From positions 41,673 to 105,672 of the forward strand of contig NZ_BAGN01000078.1 in the NCBI RefSeq assembly GCF_000308835.1: a stretch of DNA of 64,000 nt. Direction: 5' to 3'. Below the pieces are notes generated by a model that saw nothing but the letters and a program-made list of their open reading frames with translations, made no database searches and was not told where the DNA came from. Positions within the stretch are counted from its first letter, which is position 1; the number at the start of each line of letters is the position of its first letter. A program made the position numbers and the translations under genes. Shown here piece by piece: positions 43,895-53,298 of this stretch. This stretch comes from Nocardia vinacea NBRC 16497. Its GTDB lineage: Bacteria > Actinomycetota > Actinomycetes > Mycobacteriales > Mycobacteriaceae.

Positions 43895-45432
43895 CGGGCT
43901 GCCCTGTCTGTGAAGAGATTCGGGTCGAGAGCGCGTTTGAGGATCTTGCCGGTGGCGCCCTTGGGTAGCTGGTCGGTGAAGGCGAAGCGGTGCGGCACCT
44001 TGTACGCCGACAGCCGCTCCTTGGCCCAGGACCGCAGATCCGCCGGATCGAGTTCGACCCCGGGGGTGGCGGCGACGACCGCGCCGACCTCCTCGCCGTA
44101 GTGCTCGTCCGGGATACCGATCACCGCTACTTCGACGACGTCCGGATGCTCGTACAGCACTTCCTCGACCTCGCGCGGATAGACGTTGTATCCGCCGCGA
44201 ATGATGAGATCCTTTGCGCGGTCGACGATGTAGACATAGCCGTCGGCGTCGACGCGGCCCAGATCGCCGCTCTTCAACCAGCCGTCGGACAAATCGGCGG
44301 CGGTGGCGTCGGGCCGGTTCCAGTACCCCTTCATGATGCTGGGGCCGCGCAGGAAGATCTCGCCGACGGTGTCGGCGGGCAGTACCTTGCCGTCGGGATC
44401 GCGAACCTCGATCGACGTCCCGGGCAGCGCGGCGCCGACCGATCCGACCCGCTGTTCACGATTGAGCGGGTTGTAGGTCGCCGCACCCGTGGATTCGGTG
44501 AGGCCGTAGCCCTCGAGGATGGTGCAGCCGAAGCGATCGGAGAAGGCGCGGATCACCTCACCGGGCAGTGACGCGCCGCCCGATGCTGCCAGCCGCAGGC
44601 TCGCGAAGTCCGCCGCACCGTAGTCACCGGCCGCGTGCAGCATGGCATTCCACATGGTCGGCACACCGGCGACGTGGGTGAGCTGCCGATCGCGGATCAT
44701 CGCGATCATGGCCCGCGGTTCGAAGGGCGTCACCATGGCGAAGGATGCGCCCGCGTGCAGCGCGGTGAGCAGGCATACCGCCTGCCCGTAGACATGGAAC
44801 AGCGGCAATCCGGTGCCGAAGCGATCGTCCGGGCCGAGCTGCAGCTGATCGGTGAAGATTCGAGCGGTCTCGGTCAGGTTGGCGACGGTGAGTTCGACGC
44901 CCTTCGGTTTGCCGGTGGTTCCGGAGGTGTAGAGCAGCACCGCGGTATCGTCGGCGCGCCGCCGCACGGGTTCGGCCACGGGCTGGGCCGGTTCGGCATG
45001 CGCGCCCGGCGCGAGCACGAGCAGTGGCAGATTTCGTTCGGTGGCCGCTTCCCGTGCGGCCTCCTGCGCGCCGTGCCATGCGATGACGATTCGCGCGCCG
45101 GAGTCGTCGAGTACGTAACCGATCTCGGGCGCGGTAGCCATGGTGTTCATGGTGATGGCGATGGCGCCGATGAGCTGCGCGCCCAGATATGCGACGACGA
45201 ATTCAGCGACGGTGGGCGCCACCAGCAGCACCCGGTCGCCCGTGGCGATACCGGATTCGCGCAGCAGGCCGCCGTAATTCGCACTGCGCCTGGCCAATTC
45301 GCCGTAGGTGAGCTGTGTGTCCGTGGCCAGCAGTGCGATGGCATCGGGGCGTTCGGCGGCGTGCTGCCAGCACCGGTCGGCGACATTGGTCGGCTGATCC
45401 GATGCGGTCGGGGAAGCCGGATTCGCAGGCAT
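43891..45432 (-). CDS. acyl-CoA ligase (FadD/class I AMP-forming)
   Basis: 513 residues. ANL superfamily motifs: P-loop LLYTSGTTGKPKGVELT (A3), GYGLTESTGAATYN (A5), GWLKSGDLGRVDADGYVYIVDRAKDLIIRGGYNVYPREVEE (A7-A8), and the adenylation Lys in PKGATGKILKRAL. Forms an acyl-CoA from an acid and ATP. The ATG at 45432 has GGAG six bases upstream; an ATG at 45450 lacks a ribosome binding site. First gene of the operon from promoter B and coupled to the lactonase, which makes a hydroxy acid its likely substrate. Confidence 0.87.
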   Translation of the reverse strand: MPANPASPTASDQPTNVADRCWQHAAERPDAIALLATDTQLTYGELARRSANYGGLLRESGIATGDRVLLVAPTVAEFVVAYLGAQLIGAIAITMNTMATAPEIGYVLDDSGARIVIAWHGAQEAAREAATERNLPLLVLAPGAHAEPAQPVAEPVRRRADDTAVLLYTSGTTGKPKGVELTVANLTETARIFTDQLQLGPDDRFGTGLPLFHVYGQAVCLLTALHAGASFAMVTPFEPRAMIAMIRDRQLTHVAGVPTMWNAMLHAAGDYGAADFASLRLAASGGASLPGEVIRAFSDRFGCTILEGYGLTESTGAATYNPLNREQRVGSVGAALPGTSIEVRDPDGKVLPADTVGEIFLRGPSIMKGYWNRPDATAADLSDGWLKSGDLGRVDADGYVYIVDRAKDLIIRGGYNVYPREVEEVLYEHPDVVEVAVIGIPDEHYGEEVGAVVAATPGVELDPADLRSWAKERLSAYKVPHRFAFTDQLPKGATGKILKRALDPNLFTDRAAR

Positions 45433-45495
45433 GGCTTGCTCCAGTTTCATGAGTGGGCGAGAACTGATGTGACCCAGGCCACGTCAGTGGGTCGG

Positions 45496-45524
45496 ACGCT
45501 ACTTGAATTTGGCGTCATGTTCAA
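45496..45524 (-). promoter_or_regulatory. lactone-regulon promoter/operator B
   Basis: Read on the minus strand: -35 TTGAAC (45524-45519), 17-bp spacer, -10 TAGCGT (45501-45496). The operator has TTGAA and TTCAA arms, with GACGCC in place of GACGTC at the centre. Ligase ATG at 45432; tetR starts 109 bp away on the other strand. Confidence 0.65.
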
Positions 45525-45632
45525 TAGATGTTGTGCCGATACAGGTTGCCCAGCGGCGTCGTGGGGTCGCGGCGGCGGCGTGCGCTGTTACGATCCACCA
45601 CGTCAGCGAGTCGGACGACAGCGAGTGAGGCA

Positions 45633-46274
45633 GTGAACGCCCAGGAAGCCACCGAGGACCAGCCCGGTCGGGTGCCCCCACGGAGTAAGCGTGGCATGCG
45701 CACCAGGTCCGCATTGGTGACCGCGGCGCGCGAGGTGTTCGAACGCGACGGTTTCCTCGACGCCAGGATCAGTGATATCTCCAAGGCGGCCGGGGTCGCC
45801 TCCGGATCGTTCTACACCTACTTCGACAGCAAGGAAGAGATCTTCGCCGCGGTCGTCGAGCAGGTGCGCGAGGAAATGCTGCACCCGCACATCCGGGAAC
45901 GGGTCGGCATCGACGACCCGCGTGAGTTGATCGCCGCCGCCAATCGCGAGTATCTGCTGTCCTATCGGCGCAATGCGCGGCTGATGGCCGTGCTCGAACA
46001 GGTGTCGAAGATCGATGAGAAGTTCCGGGTACTGCGCTTCGAACGCGCCCTGGCCTTCGTCGAGCGCAATGCCGAGATGATCCGGAATCTGCAGGATCGT
46101 GGCCTGGTGGACGCCGAGTTGGATGCCGAGGTCACGTCGCTGGCGCTGTCGAGCATGGTGAGCCGCATGGCGTACTTCGTATTCGTCGAGGGGCGGAAGG
46201 TGTCCTTCGAGAAGTTGGTGAAAACGCTGAATCAGTTGTGGTTCAACGCTCTTCAGCTGAAAGAAGCTGACTGA
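45633..46274 (+). CDS. TetR-family regulator of the lactone/acyl-CoA regulon
   Basis: 213 residues. HTH region TRSALVTAAREVFERDGFLDARISDISKAAGVASGSFYTYFDSKEEIF is classical TetR; the C-terminal part (LIAAANREYLLSYRRNARLMAVLEQV, VSRMAYFVFVEGRKVSFEKLVKTLNQLWF) matches the ligand domain of TetR proteins that control acyl-CoA catabolism in mycobacteria. GTG at 45633 after GTGAGG. Its gene lies between operator copies B and C, which makes it the best candidate binder of the motif; the ligand would be an acyl-CoA or lactone-derived compound. This is inference from location. Confidence 0.85.
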   Translation: MNAQEATEDQPGRVPPRSKRGMRTRSALVTAAREVFERDGFLDARISDISKAAGVASGSFYTYFDSKEEIFAAVVEQVREEMLHPHIRERVGIDDPRELIAAANREYLLSYRRNARLMAVLEQVSKIDEKFRVLRFERALAFVERNAEMIRNLQDRGLVDAELDAEVTSLALSSMVSRMAYFVFVEGRKVSFEKLVKTLNQLWFNALQLKEAD

Positions 46275-46351
46275 CCGAGCGTCGGCCACGCGGCCGGTCG
46301 ATGTGCTGGCGATCATTCGTGTGACCCGTATCACGTGATATGCGGCCGCAC

Positions 46352-46380
46352 TTGAACTTGACGTCGGAATCAAGTTCGGT
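46352..46380 (+). promoter_or_regulatory. lactone-regulon promoter/operator C
   Basis: -35 TTGAAC (46352-46357), 17-bp spacer with TTGACGTCGGAATCAAG, -10 TTCGGT (46375-46380, weaker than at the other sites). Precedes the SDR/MDR/SDR/MaoC operon; first ATG at 46424. Confidence 0.62.
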
Positions 46381-46423
46381 GAGTCTGGGTCACGCAGGTC
46401 GAGCATCAGGAGAGGCTTACGTA

Positions 46424-47179
46424 ATGGGTCGTTTCGACGGAAAGACGGCGATTGTCACCGGAGCCAGCCGCGGTATCGGGCTGGCCATCGCGCAGCGGCT
46501 GGTGGCCGACGGTGCGCGGGTCTGTGTGACCGCCCGCAAAAAGGACGCGCTGGACGCGGTGGTCGCCGAACTCGGCGGACCCGAGCACGCCATCGCCGTC
46601 GCGGGACGAGCCGACGACGTCGAACATCAGACCGAGGCAATCGAGCGCACGCTGGAGACCTTCGGTTCGGTCGACTTCCTGGTCAACAATGCCGGTATCA
46701 ACCCGATGTTCGGGCCGATGGTCGAACTCGACCTGGCCGCGGCCCGTAAAGTCTTCGAGGTGAACTGCCTGGCGGCGATCTCCTGGGTGCAACAGGCGCA
46801 CAAGGCATGGCTGGGTGAGCACGGTGGCTCGGTGGTCAATGTCGCGTCGGTTGCCGGGATCAAGCCCGCGCCCGGCATCGGGTTCTACGGGGCCACCAAG
46901 GCGATGCTGGTGCACATCACCCAGGAGTTGGCGGTCGAACTGGGCCCGTCGATCCGGGTGAACGCGATCGCGCCCGCCGTGGTGAAGACCCAATTCGCCA
47001 CCGCGCTCTACGACGGTCGCGAGGAACAGGTCGCCTCGGCCTATCCGCTCAAGCGCCTCGGCGTACCCGAGGACATCGGCAGTGTCGCCGCCTTCCTGCT
47101 GTCCGATGACGCGGCCTGGCTTACCGGCCAGCTGATCGTCGTCGACGGCGGGGTCACCCTCACCGGAGGCGTGGCGTGA
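46424..47179 (+). CDS. short-chain dehydrogenase/reductase
   Basis: 251 residues, classical SDR. Cofactor motif TGASRGIG, NNAG in LVNNAGINP, catalytic S in NVASVAG, YxxxK in GFYGATKAMLVHI, and the end TGQLIVVDGGVTLTGG. The DHRS4-like wording suggests NADP(H) and a ketone/alcohol or 3-hydroxyacyl substrate. ATG at 46424 with AGGAGAGG upstream. First gene of the operon from promoter C; overlaps the next gene by four bases. Confidence 0.88.
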   Translation: MGRFDGKTAIVTGASRGIGLAIAQRLVADGARVCVTARKKDALDAVVAELGGPEHAIAVAGRADDVEHQTEAIERTLETFGSVDFLVNNAGINPMFGPMVELDLAAARKVFEVNCLAAISWVQQAHKAWLGEHGGSVVNVASVAGIKPAPGIGFYGATKAMLVHITQELAVELGPSIRVNAIAPAVVKTQFATALYDGREEQVASAYPLKRLGVPEDIGSVAAFLLSDDAAWLTGQLIVVDGGVTLTGGVA

Positions 47180-48159
47180 AGGCCTGGCGGGTAACGGAAT
47201 TGGGCGAACCGGCGCAGGTGCTGCGGCTGGTCGAACTGGAGGAGCCCGAGCCCGGTCCAGGCCAGGTGGTGGTGCGGACCCGCGCCGCGGCCGCGAACTT
47301 TCCGGACGTTCTGATGTGCCGGGGCGAGTACCAGATCAAGCCCGAACTTCCGTTCACCCCCGGGGTGGAACTGTGTGGCGAGGTGGTCGCGGTCGGTGCC
47401 GACGTCGACGGCATCGCGATCGGCGACCGGGTGCTCGGCGGTACGGCGCTGCCCTGGGGTGGGTTCGCGGAACTCGCGGTCATGGACGCCGCGGATGTCT
47501 TTCCCGCCCCGGCGGCGCTCGACGATGCCGAGGCTGCCGCCCACTTCATCGGCTACCAGACGGGCTGGTTCGGACTGCATCGGCGCGCCGGTCTGCGGGT
47601 GGGGGAGACGCTGCTGGTACATGCGGCGGCCGGTGGCGTCGGCAGTGCGGCCGTGCAATTGGGTAAGGCGGCCGGGGCCACGGTGATCGGGGTGGTCGGC
47701 AGCGCGGCCAAGGCCGAGGTCGCGCGGGCGCTCGGCGCAGACATCGTGGTGGATCGCAGCGCACAGGATTTCGTCTCGGTTGTGCGGGACGCGACCGACG
47801 GTCGCGGTGCGGATGTGGTGTACGACCCGGTCGGCGGCGAGGTGTATCAGCGGTCCACCAAGTGCATCGCCTTCGAGGGACGCATCCTGGTCGTCGGTTT
47901 CGCGGGCGGGCAGATCCAGTCCACCGCACTGAATCACGCACTGGTGAAGAACTATTCGATCCTCGGCCTGCACTGGGGCCTGTACCGCGACAAGGATCCG
48001 CAAGCGGTGCGCGACTGCCATCTGGAATTGACCGGGCTGGCCGAGCGGGGTTCGGTGAAACCCCTGATCGGAGAGCGGCTGCCACTGGATAACGTGGCTG
48101 CCGGACTGCAGCGCCTCGCCGATGGTAAGACCGTCGGTCGTGTGGTCTTCGAACCATGA
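47176..48159 (+). CDS. NADPH:quinone oxidoreductase-like MDR protein
   Basis: 327 residues, zinc-free MDR. Seen: AAAANFPDVLMCRGEYQ, FTPGVELCGEVVAVG, the NADPH-binding VHAAAGGVGSAAVQLGKAAGATVIGVVGS, and GRVVFEP at the end. The family reduces quinones, enones or enoyl-CoA-like substrates with NADPH. GTG-type start at 47176 inside the SDR stop. Role in the regulon may be reduction or isomerisation of an unsaturated acyl-CoA; unproven. Confidence 0.86.
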   Translation: MKAWRVTELGEPAQVLRLVELEEPEPGPGQVVVRTRAAAANFPDVLMCRGEYQIKPELPFTPGVELCGEVVAVGADVDGIAIGDRVLGGTALPWGGFAELAVMDAADVFPAPAALDDAEAAAHFIGYQTGWFGLHRRAGLRVGETLLVHAAAGGVGSAAVQLGKAAGATVIGVVGSAAKAEVARALGADIVVDRSAQDFVSVVRDATDGRGADVVYDPVGGEVYQRSTKCIAFEGRILVVGFAGGQIQSTALNHALVKNYSILGLHWGLYRDKDPQAVRDCHLELTGLAERGSVKPLIGERLPLDNVAAGLQRLADGKTVGRVVFEP

Positions 48160-48193
48160 ACGGTGCCAACCGAATTCGACAAGGAGAACCGTA

Positions 48194-48955
48194 ATGAGCA
48201 GTGAGACAACCCGTACCGCCATCGTGACCGGCGCCGCGCGTGGCATCGGTGCCACCACCGCAAAGCGGCTGGCGGCGGACGGCTTCGCGGTCGCCGTCCT
48301 GGATCTCGACGAGGCGGCCTGCAAAACTGTTGTCGCCGAGATCGAATCGGCCGGCGGCCGGGCGCTCGCGGTGGGTGCGAACGTCGCCGATGAACAGGCC
48401 GTCGCTGCGGCGGTCGAGCGGGTCGCCGCCGAACTGGGCGCGCCGACCGTCCTGGTGAACAATGCGGGCATCATCCGCGACAACATGCTGTACAAGATGA
48501 CCGTCGACGACTGGGACGCGGTCATGGGCGTGCACCTGCGCGGATCCTTCCTGATGAGCCGCGCGACGCAGAAGTACATGACCGACGCGGGCTGGGGCCG
48601 CATCGTCAATCTCTCCAGCACTTCGGCGCTCGGCAATCGCGGCCAGGCCAACTACGCCGCGGCCAAGGCCGGATTGCAGGGATTCACCAAGACCCTCGCG
48701 ATCGAACTCGGCAAATTCGGCGTGACCGTAAACGCCGTCGCGCCGGGCTTCATCGAAACCGAGATGACCGCCGCCACCGCCGAGCGCATGGGTGTTTCGT
48801 TCGAGGAGTTCAGCAAGACCCTGGTGGCGCGGATTCCGGTGGGACGCGTCGGCAAGCCCGAGGATATCGCGCACACGGTGTCGTTCTTCGTCAGCGAGGG
48901 CGCATCATATGTCACCGGCCAAGTGCTCTACGTCGCCGGTGCGCCGACGGTCTGA
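48194..48955 (+). CDS. FabG-like SDR (probable 3-hydroxyacyl-CoA dehydrogenase)
   Basis: 253 residues. TGAARGIGATTAKRL, VLVNNAGIIRDNMLYKM, catalytic S in VNLSSTSALGN, YAAAKAGLQG, and VAPGFIETEMT are FabG signatures. ATG at 48194 with AAGGAGAACC upstream. Followed after ten bases by a MaoC hydratase, so it probably oxidises the 3-hydroxyacyl-CoA which that enzyme forms. Third gene of operon C. Confidence 0.88.
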   Translation: MSSETTRTAIVTGAARGIGATTAKRLAADGFAVAVLDLDEAACKTVVAEIESAGGRALAVGANVADEQAVAAAVERVAAELGAPTVLVNNAGIIRDNMLYKMTVDDWDAVMGVHLRGSFLMSRATQKYMTDAGWGRIVNLSSTSALGNRGQANYAAAKAGLQGFTKTLAIELGKFGVTVNAVAPGFIETEMTAATAERMGVSFEEFSKTLVARIPVGRVGKPEDIAHTVSFFVSEGASYVTGQVLYVAGAPTV

Positions 48956-48965
48956 GGCGAGAATA

Positions 48966-49418
48966 ATGAAGGTATTCAATGGAATCGGCGAACTCGAGCA
49001 GGCCGTCGGCACCCATCTCGGCTACAGCGAATGGCACACCGTCACCCAGGAGCAGATCGATCTGTTCGCCGAGGCGACCGGTGACCGTCAGTGGATTCAC
49101 GTCGATCCGGAGCGGGCCGCGCAGGGACCGTTCGGCACGACGATCGCCCACGGCTATCTGACCCTGTCCCTATTGCCGCAGCTGGTCTCGCAGGTGTATC
49201 GCGTCGACGGGGTGAAGATGGGGATCAACTACGGCAGCAACAAGGTTCGCTTCCCGTCGCCGGTGCCGTCGGGTAGTCGCGTGCGGGCGGGCGTGGAACT
49301 GGTGAAGCTCGAGCCGACCAAAGCGGGGGTCCAGGTGACCGCTCGGGTGACCATCGAACGCGAGGGCAGCGACAAGCCCGCCTGTATTGCGGAAGCGCTG
49401 TCGGTACTCGTGCCCTGA
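48966..49418 (+). CDS. MaoC-like enoyl-CoA hydratase, HtdZ type
   Basis: 150 residues, single hot-dog domain. The hydratase-2 motif is ATGDRQWIHVDPERAAQGPFGTTIAHGYLTLSL with the catalytic D and H (DRQWIHVD). It matches the N- and C-terminal pattern of mycobacterial HtdZ (Rv0130) almost block by block. Adds water to a trans-2-enoyl-CoA to give the (R)-3-hydroxyacyl-CoA. ATG at 48966 after GAGGCGAG. Last gene of operon C, closed by the hairpin at 49483. Confidence 0.9.
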   Translation: MKVFNGIGELEQAVGTHLGYSEWHTVTQEQIDLFAEATGDRQWIHVDPERAAQGPFGTTIAHGYLTLSLLPQLVSQVYRVDGVKMGINYGSNKVRFPSPVPSGSRVRAGVELVKLEPTKAGVQVTARVTIEREGSDKPACIAEALSVLVP

Positions 49419-49482
49419 CAGAAGTGCGACCGCCGGACATCCTGTGCCCGGCGGTCACTTCGTTCCGGCGAAAATGCGAAAT

Positions 49483-49516
49483 GGCCTGTCTCCCTGGTGA
49501 TATCGGGAGACAGGCC
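49483..49516. terminator. bidirectional hairpin terminator
   Basis: GGCCTGTCTCCC - 10-base loop - GGGAGACAGGCC: perfect 12-bp stem between the convergent MaoC (stop 49418) and kinase (stop 49525) genes, followed by GTTT on the plus strand and preceded by AAAAT on the other side. Serves both operons. Confidence 0.82.
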
Positions 49517-49524
49517 GTTTCGTG

Positions 49525-50580
49525 TCAGAAACCGGCTTCGGTGGCGATTCGATCGGCGGTTTCGGCGAGTCCGTCGACCATATCGGTAGTCGGAATGCCC
49601 GCGGCCGCGCGGTTGCGGGGATCGTCGAGCGTGCGGCGGTACACACCTTCGGCAATGACCGCGAGCTTCCACAGCCCGAGCGCATGCCAGAACCCGAGTG
49701 CCCGCCGATCGCGTCCGGTGATCGCGAGATACTCCTCGACCAGTTCGGCGCGGGACGGAAAACCCGGGAGCATGACCATTTCCGTACCCGGAATGGCCGC
49801 TTCGCCCGGCATCGGCCAGTAGGCCAGCAGACTACCGATATCTGCCAGCGGATCGCCGAGGGTGCACAGCTCCCAGTCGAGTACGGCGGCGATCGCACCC
49901 GTCTCCGGTGTGGTGATCACATTGCGGAGGTTGTAATCACCATGCACTAGCGCGAGTTCGCGCTGTTCGGGAACGGCGGCCCGGAGCCGCTCGGTGAGGC
50001 GGTCCACCAGCGGCAGGTCCCGTGTTTTCGACTTCTCCCACTGCGCCGACCACCGTTTGAGCTGTCGCTCCGCATACGGTTTGTGACTTGCGAGGTCGAT
50101 CAGCGCGGTGGCTTCCAGATCGACGGCGTGGATGCGGGCCAGCGTACGCACCAGTGACAGCCCGGCGGTGCGGCGCAGTTCGGGGGTGATTCGCTCGGCG
50201 GTCTCGACTCCGTCGATGACCAGGCCGTCGACGAATTCCATGAGCACGAGCGCGATCTCGCCCTCGTGCCGGATATCGTGGACGCGCGGCACCGGGACAT
50301 CGGTGGGCGCGAGGGCCGACATGACGCGGGCCTCCCGCGCCACATCGTGCGCGGACGCCAGCAGGTGGCCGAGCGGCGGACGTCGCAGCACCCAACGCCG
50401 CCCCTCTGCATCGGTGATCAGGAAGGTCAGATTGGACTGGCCGATCCCCACCCGGTCGGCCCGCACCGGCGCGGTGCACGCCGAACCGAGCGAGGACACC
50501 CAGTCCGCGAACGCGGCCGCATCGATATCGAAGCCGGTCGCGTCCGCGGTGGGCTGAATGAGCCCGTTACTCGTCTGCAT
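49525..50580 (-). CDS. APH-fold kinase, ACAD10/11- and LvaA-like
   Basis: 351 residues, aminoglycoside-phosphotransferase fold. Catalytic loop LVHGDYNLRN (D215, N217) and metal Asp in AVLDWELCTLGDPLADIG (D235); the N-lobe GIGQSNLTFLI with RRWVLRRPPLGHLLASAHDVAREARVMSAL is that of the kinase domain of human ACAD10/ACAD11. Those domains, and LvaA of Pseudomonas levulinate catabolism, phosphorylate the 4-hydroxyl of 4-hydroxyacyl-CoA. Fifth gene of operon D, fifteen bases after the acyl-CoA dehydrogenase. An antibiotic kinase is unlikely given these motifs and neighbours. Confidence 0.85.
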   Translation of the reverse strand: MQTSNGLIQPTADATGFDIDAAAFADWVSSLGSACTAPVRADRVGIGQSNLTFLITDAEGRRWVLRRPPLGHLLASAHDVAREARVMSALAPTDVPVPRVHDIRHEGEIALVLMEFVDGLVIDGVETAERITPELRRTAGLSLVRTLARIHAVDLEATALIDLASHKPYAERQLKRWSAQWEKSKTRDLPLVDRLTERLRAAVPEQRELALVHGDYNLRNVITTPETGAIAAVLDWELCTLGDPLADIGSLLAYWPMPGEAAIPGTEMVMLPGFPSRAELVEEYLAITGRDRRALGFWHALGLWKLAVIAEGVYRRTLDDPRNRAAAGIPTTDMVDGLAETADRIATEAGF

Positions 50581-50595
50581 TCGTTCCTGTCCGTC

Positions 50596-51813
50596 CTACG
50601 CCCCGGCCCTGAACTTACCGAGTTCGGCCCGCGCGATGGCGCGTTTGTGCACTTCGTCGGGTCCATCGGCCAGACGCAATGTGCGCAGGTGCGCGTACAT
50701 GCTGGCGAGCGGGAAATCGTCGGTGACACCGGCCCCGCCGTGCACCTGGATCGCCCGGTCCACGATCCGCAGCGCCATCTCCGGTGCGGCGATCTTGATC
50801 GCCGCGATCTCGACCTGGGCCGCCTTATTGCCGACGGTATCCATCATCCACGCGGCCTTGAGCGTCAGTAGCCGGGCCTGCTCGATATCGATGCGGGCCT
50901 CGGCGATCCAGTCCTGGATATTGGCGCGCTCACTCAGCTTCTGCCCGAAGGTGATTCGCGATTCGGCGCGTGCGCACATCAGTTCCAACGCGCGTTCGGC
51001 CATACCGATGGCGCGCATGCAGTGGTGGATGCGGCCCGGACCGAGCCGGGCCTGGCTGATGGCGAAACCCTCACCCTCGCCCTTCAATACATCCGTGACG
51101 GGGACCCGCACATCGGAGAAATCGATCTCGGCGTGGCCCTCGCGGTCGGCGTAGCCGAAGACCGGCAGATTGCGCATAACCGTGACACCGGGGGCGTCGA
51201 TCGGCACGACCATCATCGACTGCTGCCGGTGCTTGGGTGCGTCCGGATCGGTCTTGCCCATGACAATGAGCACCTTGCAGTTCTTGTGTAATGCGTTGGA
51301 GGCGAACCACTTCCGGCCGTTGAGCACATAGTGGTCGCCGTCGCGCACCATGCGCAGCTGGATATTGGTGGCGTCCGAGCTGGCGACGGCGGGCTCGGTC
51401 ATGGCGAAGGCGGAGCGGATGGTGCCGTTCAGCAGCGGCTCCAGCCAGCGCTCCTTGTGTTCCTGGGTGCCGAAGAGGGTGAACACCTCCATATTGCCGG
51501 TGTCGGGTGCCGAACAGTTGCACGCCTCCGGCGCGAGATGCGCGCTGCGGCCCATGATCTCGGCCAGCGGGGCGTATTCCAGATTGGTCAGCCCCGGCCC
51601 CCATTCGGGATGCGGATGGAACAGATTCCACAGGCCGCGTGCGCGGGCCTCCGTCTTGAGGTCCTCCACGACCTGCGGATGGTGGTGCGGATCGCCGGAT
51701 GCCGCCATCTGCTTCTCGTACTCCGACTCGGCCGGATATACGCATTCGTCCATGAAGGAGCGCAGATCTCGTTGATACCGCTGGGTGCGCTCGGACGTGC
51801 TGAACAGGTCCAT
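50596..51813 (-). CDS. acyl-CoA dehydrogenase, ACAD10/11-like
   Basis: 405 residues. Seen: [20 protein letters not shown] (FAD/substrate loop), [97 protein letters not shown]. The [10 protein letters not shown] and DGPDEVH blocks are those of the ACAD11 subgroup, which eliminates phosphate from a 4-phosphoacyl-CoA. ATG at 51813 after GGAG; a longer start at 51861 is less likely. Lies between the HAD and kinase genes in operon D. Confidence 0.88.
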   Translation of the reverse strand: MDLFSTSERTQRYQRDLRSFMDECVYPAESEYEKQMAASGDPHHHPQVVEDLKTEARARGLWNLFHPHPEWGPGLTNLEYAPLAEIMGRSAHLAPEACNCSAPDTGNMEVFTLFGTQEHKERWLEPLLNGTIRSAFAMTEPAVASSDATNIQLRMVRDGDHYVLNGRKWFASNALHKNCKVLIVMGKTDPDAPKHRQQSMMVVPIDAPGVTVMRNLPVFGYADREGHAEIDFSDVRVPVTDVLKGEGEGFAISQARLGPGRIHHCMRAIGMAERALELMCARAESRITFGQKLSERANIQDWIAEARIDIEQARLLTLKAAWMMDTVGNKAAQVEIAAIKIAAPEMALRIVDRAIQVHGGAGVTDDFPLASMYAHLRTLRLADGPDEVHKRAIARAELGKFRAGA

Positions 51814-51871
51814 CGAGGCTCCGATCGTTGGTGCGGGCCGTCGAAAGAGACTGCGCCGCAAGGTGGGTGGA

Positions 51872-52492
51872 TCAGCTAGGGGTTCGTAGCGCGGGCCACA
51901 ACAGGGCCGCCGTCGATGCGGCGTCGCGGTGCACGATGCCGCCGAGTCCGAGCAGTTCGGCCGCGGTGATGTTCTGCTCGAGGTCGTCGACCATGATGGT
52001 CTGCTCGGGTGCGACGCCGAGCCGCTCGCAGCCGGTGAGATAGGCCCGGCGGGACGGTTTGCGGACGCCGATCTCCGCGGAGATGGTTACCGCGTCGAAC
52101 ATGGCGGGCAGGTCGAAGCCTGCGTAGCAGTCGTCGCCGAGCGAATTCGACAGCAGACCGACGCGATAGCCCGCCGCGCGGACACCCGCGACCAGCTCGA
52201 TCATTTCCGGGTCGGGATGCAGCCGGGACTGAATTCGGTCGACAAGGCCCGCATCGTCGATATCGACGCCGTGCGCGCGCAGCCGCCGCGCGAACCCGAC
52301 CTCGAACTCACGCTGACCGATGCGCCCCTCTTCGTGATCCACCAGCAGCGCACTGCTTTCCGGATCGCGGGTGAGCAAGCGCAGCGGTAGCCGCGGGTCG
52401 CCAAGCTCCGCGCCGAACTCGGCGAAGGCGGCGAGCACGGCGGTGGTGAGCACGCCGCCGAAATCGAACAGCACGGCGGTGCGCCCGCTCAT
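51872..52492 (-). CDS. HAD-family hydrolase, ACAD10 N-domain-like
   Basis: 206 residues, HAD-IA. Motif [13 protein letters not shown] (nucleophile D10, with Gly at +2 as in the ACAD10 HAD domain, where the order is DMGGVL), motif [11 protein letters not shown], motif III Lys in [10 protein letters not shown], motif [19 protein letters not shown]. The ATG at 52492 overlaps the SDR stop (ATGA). With the next two genes (ACAD, APH) it reproduces the three domains of ACAD10 as separate polypeptides. A phosphatase role is not certain because the +2 acid is missing. Confidence 0.85.
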   Translation of the reverse strand: MSGRTAVLFDFGGVLTTAVLAAFAEFGAELGDPRLPLRLLTRDPESSALLVDHEEGRIGQREFEVGFARRLRAHGVDIDDAGLVDRIQSRLHPDPEMIELVAGVRAAGYRVGLLSNSLGDDCYAGFDLPAMFDAVTISAEIGVRKPSRRAYLTGCERLGVAPEQTIMVDDLEQNITAAELLGLGGIVHRDAASTAALLWPALRTPS

Positions 52493-53298
52493 GACAGCGA
52501 CCTTCGATAGCGCTGCATGCCCGCGATCCACCGGTCGTGATCGGCAGCCTTGCGGTGCACGAATTCTCGGACCTCCTCGTGGGGCAGCACGAGGAAACGT
52601 TCGGCCTCGATCGCTTCGAGCACGCGATCGGCCACGTCGAGGGGAGCCAGCACCGCCCCGGCTCCGGTGACGGCGCGGGTGGCCAGGTCGCCGTCGGATC
52701 CGCCGTCCGTACCGAGTCCGGTGAGCAAGGCGGTATCGACACCCATCGGACACAGGCAGCTGACCCGGACACCGAGATCCCCGTAGGTCACCGCCAGCCA
52801 TTCGGCGAATCCGACGGCAGCGTGCTTGGAAACCGTGTAGGTGGCCGAACCGATCTGGGTGAGCAGTCCCGCCGCCGAGGCGGTGCTCACGAAGTAGCCG
52901 CTGCCGCGCTCGAGCCAGCCCGGGACCAGCAACCGCGCCGCCCGCACGTGGGCCAAGGTGTTTACCTCGAGTGCTTGCTCCCACTGCGCGTCGGTGGCGT
53001 CCAATCCGGGGCCACCGCCGACACCAGCGTTCGCGAAGAACATGTCGACAGGGCCGAATTCGGTTGTGGCCGTATCGATGAGCTTGCGGAGATCGGATTC
53101 GGATGCGGCGTCACCGGCCTGTCCGGACACCGCGCCCGGAAATACCTCGGCGAGTTGACGTGCCGTCGCCGCGAGCCGGTCCGCGTCACGGTCGGTGATC
53201 AGGACCCGGGCACCGTGCTCGAGCAGGCGTTGCGCGATGGCCGCGCCGATGCCACCCGCGGCGCCGGTGACGATTGCGACCGCGTTCTCCACGCGCAT
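52489..53298 (-). CDS. short-chain dehydrogenase/reductase
   Basis: 269 residues. TGAAGGIGAAIAQRLLEHGARV, ANAGVGGGPG, catalytic S in STASAAGLL, YTVSKHAAVGFAEWLA, CLCPMGVDTALL. The C-terminal extension (LVLPHEEVREFVHRKAADHDRWIAGMQRYR) is usual for actinobacterial SDRs linked to acyl-CoA genes. Second gene of operon D: stop and start codons of the flanking genes overlap. A 4-keto/4-hydroxy interconversion, as LvaD does, would fit; this is inference. Confidence 0.86.
   Translation of the reverse strand: MRVENAVAIVTGAAGGIGAAIAQRLLEHGARVLITDRDADRLAATARQLAEVFPGAVSGQAGDAASESDLRKLIDTATTEFGPVDMFFANAGVGGGPGLDATDAQWEQALEVNTLAHVRAARLLVPGWLERGSGYFVSTASAAGLLTQIGSATYTVSKHAAVGFAEWLAVTYGDLGVRVSCLCPMGVDTALLTGLGTDGGSDGDLATRAVTGAGAVLAPLDVADRVLEAIEAERFLVLPHEEVREFVHRKAADHDRWIAGMQRYRRSLS

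Noticed and set aside
49525..50580. Aminoglycoside resistance kinase
   Set aside because: Motifs and neighbours (ACAD, HAD) are those of ACAD10/11-type kinases.
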